From contig JACPAW010000030.1 of the NCBI GenBank assembly GCA_016180605.1, positions 1 to 7,740 of the forward strand: a DNA stretch of 7,740 nucleotides, given 5' to 3'. The position numbers and the translations under genes are program-made. Every line of letters begins with the position of its first letter. Position 1 is the stretch's first letter. Source of the DNA: Candidatus Omnitrophota bacterium. GTDB taxonomy: Bacteria; Omnitrophota; Gorgyraeia; Aquiviventales; Aquiviventaceae. Positions 6,543-7,740 of this stretch are shown in pieces. Under the pieces are notes generated by a model that did not search any database, was not told where the DNA came from, and was given only the letters and a program-made list of their open reading frames with translations.

Positions 6543-7740
6543 GGTTTTTTCTCGCTGGTTGACTCTGGGCTTCGGTTGAGACGATCGAAAACATCCCGGT
6601 ATGTCGGTGGAATCACCTGTCGTGAGGCCGGGGTCTCCGGTGTGGGAGACTCGGAAAGCGACACTTCTTTTTCCTTCATCTGCGGCTGAGCCTTTTCGCT
6701 GCGCTGCCTGGCTTCTCCTACGCCGCTGGCCGCGCGTTCTGATGCTGTCGGAGACTCGTCACTCTCTAGTCCAATAGGGACCTGTTGTCCTTGAGACTCA
6801 TCGCCTGGCTGCTCCTTAACCTTATCGTAAAGTTCCGGATCCGTCCCTGTACCGATGTTCGGTTGGGCCGGCTCATTTTTTTCCATCTGTGTTTGGAGTT
6901 GCTCAAGCTGCCCGGAGACTTCTTTGAGTAACTGCTGAATTTCAGCTTGCAACTGTTGAGACTGCCCCGATTGGCCCGCCTCTGCTTGATTACCCGATTT
7001 TCCCTCATTGGCCCGTGTTCCAGTAGATTGTGCTTGAGCCGACGCATCGGCCTTGCCTTGTTCGGCATTGCTTTCCGCGCGCTGGCTGGCCGATCCTTTA
7101 CCGCCCTGGGAATCCTGCCGCGAATCTTGACTCTCGCCGGATGAGCGTTGCGCCTGGTCCTTGCCTGCTTGGCCCGCTTGGCTCTGCGTCTGCTCACCTG
7201 CCTGTTGAGAGTCCGAATGATTTTGTTGTCGCCCCTTGGAGGATTGGCTTTCCTTTTCCTGCTGATTTCCCGATGAATCCTGAGAGGACTGCGAACTCTG
7301 ACCCTGGGTGTTTTCTCCGCAAGGTTGCGCGCCTTGTTGGCTCCCTTCTCCGGAGGTACGAGAAGCAGGTTCGAGACGTTCCGGACGCGGGCGCTGAAGA
7401 GATCCGGGTTCTTCGGCCTGTTGCGGTAAGGTAGCTTTCTCTTGCGACGTTTGCGCAGCCTTAATGGTGGGAGAACTTGGCTCTGTAGTAATAAGCAACC
7501 TGCCGCTTCCCGGAAAGATGAGCAAAACGATGAGCAAAACGAACAGCGCTGCCGCTGCGCGGTCGATCGCAACCGGAGGGCGTAGGCGCATCTTCGAACA
7601 ACGGCGCTCTAGGTCTGCGATCAATTGTGCGTAAAGAGCCGGCTGGGGCTGGCGGTTCGCCCACTCCTGTGCTGTAACCAAACGCTGTTTTAAACCCAGC
7701 GTTCGATCCAGATGAGATGCCGTCTTGCTAAAGGAAAGAA
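6539..7740 (-). CDS. Membrane protein with Gln/Ser-rich low-complexity region, first gene of the MoxR/VWA cluster (5' end outside the window)
   Basis: The reading frame stays open to the right edge of the window, so the gene is 5'-truncated. A TTG at 7681 could be read as a start, but 19 sense codons precede it and read LDRTLGLKQRLVTAQEW across that point. This resembles an 'LDRxLGLxxRxxTA' motif that I recall from large membrane proteins in MoxR loci. Numbering from the TTG, a transmembrane helix lies at about residues 42-57 (AALFVLLIVLLIFP). It is followed by a Pro/Glu-rich stretch, a Q/S/G/E/N-rich low-complexity region at about 107-243, a short coiled coil at about 244-268, and a tail with YRDVFDRLNR near the end. 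The stop codon overlaps the ATPase start as ATGA, implying translational coupling. The function is unknown. A scaffold or partner of the VWA proteins at the membrane is an inference from context only. Confidence 0.8.
   Translation of the reverse strand, partial: LSFSKTASHLDRTLGLKQRLVTAQEWANRQPQPALYAQLIADLERRCSKMRLRPPVAIDRAAAALFVLLIVLLIFPGSGRLLITTEPSSPTIKAAQTSQEKATLPQQAEEPGSLQRPRPERLEPASRTSGEGSQQGAQPCGENTQGQSSQSSQDSSGNQQEKESQSSKGRQQNHSDSQQAGEQTQSQAGQAGKDQAQRSSGESQDSRQDSQGGKGSASQRAESNAEQGKADASAQAQSTGTRANEGKSGNQAEAGQSGQSQQLQAEIQQLLKEVSGQLEQLQTQMEKNEPAQPNIGTGTDPELYDKVKEQPGDESQGQQVPIGLESDESPTASERAASGVGEARQRSEKAQPQMKEKEVSLSESPTPETPASRQVIPPTYRDVFDRLNRSPESTSEKKP
6953..7363 (-). other. Low-complexity Gln/Ser/Gly/Glu-rich segment within the first gene
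   Basis: About 137 consecutive codons encode almost only Q, S, G, E, A, N, D, K and R, with no hydrophobic core and no aromatic residues. The segment lies between the transmembrane helix and the coiled coil, so it probably forms a flexible, disordered spacer. Two of the other minus-strand frames also stay open for long stretches here. The assigned frame is supported by the hydrophobic helix upstream, the coiled coil downstream and the ATGA junction with the ATPase gene. Confidence 0.8.
7517..7540. repeat. 12-bp perfect tandem duplication inside the transmembrane-helix codons
   Basis: The unit GATGAGCAAAAC occurs twice in direct succession (7517-7528 and 7529-7540), followed by a further GA. 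On the minus strand it falls within the transmembrane helix, where the protein reads VLLI twice in a row. A 12-bp unit is in frame, so the duplication lengthens the helix by four residues without disrupting the gene. Confidence 0.9.

Noticed and set aside
6766..7572. A 268-residue minus-strand frame inside the Gln-rich gene
   Set aside because: It overlaps the low-complexity region in another frame, is extremely rich in Arg, Lys and Asn with no domain, and lacks the helix and ATGA junction that support the chosen frame.
7679..7681. TTG as the start codon of the Gln-rich membrane protein
   Set aside because: The frame stays open upstream to the window edge and the residues across this TTG form a continuous family-like motif, so the true start is outside the window.

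Overview
The window is bacterial DNA of middling GC content, densely coded on the minus strand. It carries most of one operon of the MoxR ATPase / DUF58 / von Willebrand factor A (VWA) type, related to the Bat (aerotolerance) loci. The phylum cannot be fixed from the sequence. Such clusters occur in several lineages, including Bacteroidota, Planctomycetota, Verrucomicrobiota, Acidobacteriota and Nitrospirota. None of the internal gene starts has a convincing Shine-Dalgarno sequence, which gives a weak hint towards a group that uses SD sites sparingly.

Layout in transcription order (right to left): (1) a membrane protein whose 5' end lies beyond the right edge, with one transmembrane helix, a long Gln/Ser/Gly/Glu-rich segment and a short coiled coil (6539-7740); (2) a MoxR-family AAA+ ATPase (5502-6542), joined to gene 1 by an ATGA overlap; (3) a soluble DUF58 protein (4643-5530), overlapping gene 2 by 29 bases; (4) a BatA-type membrane VWA protein (2824-4626); (5) an 859-residue membrane protein with two VWA domains on either side of a glutamine-amidotransferase-like region (233-2812); (6) after a 140-base gap, the start of a probable secreted protein that runs off the left edge (1-92).

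The gap between genes 5 and 6 holds two clusters of a GTGACAR heptamer in opposite orientation, which could fold into an imperfect hairpin. No terminator-like T run was seen, so it is best described as an intergenic repeat element.

Inferred joint function: in characterised MoxR/VWA systems the AAA+ ATPase acts as a chaperone on VWA partners that bind metal through a MIDAS site. Here the ATPase and DUF58 protein should be cytoplasmic. Genes 1, 4 and 5 should be anchored in the membrane, with large extracytoplasmic or membrane-associated domains. The physiological substrate is unknown. Unusual points are the double VWA protein, a degenerate MIDAS in the BatA-like protein, the low-complexity linker of gene 1, and two small tandem duplications.
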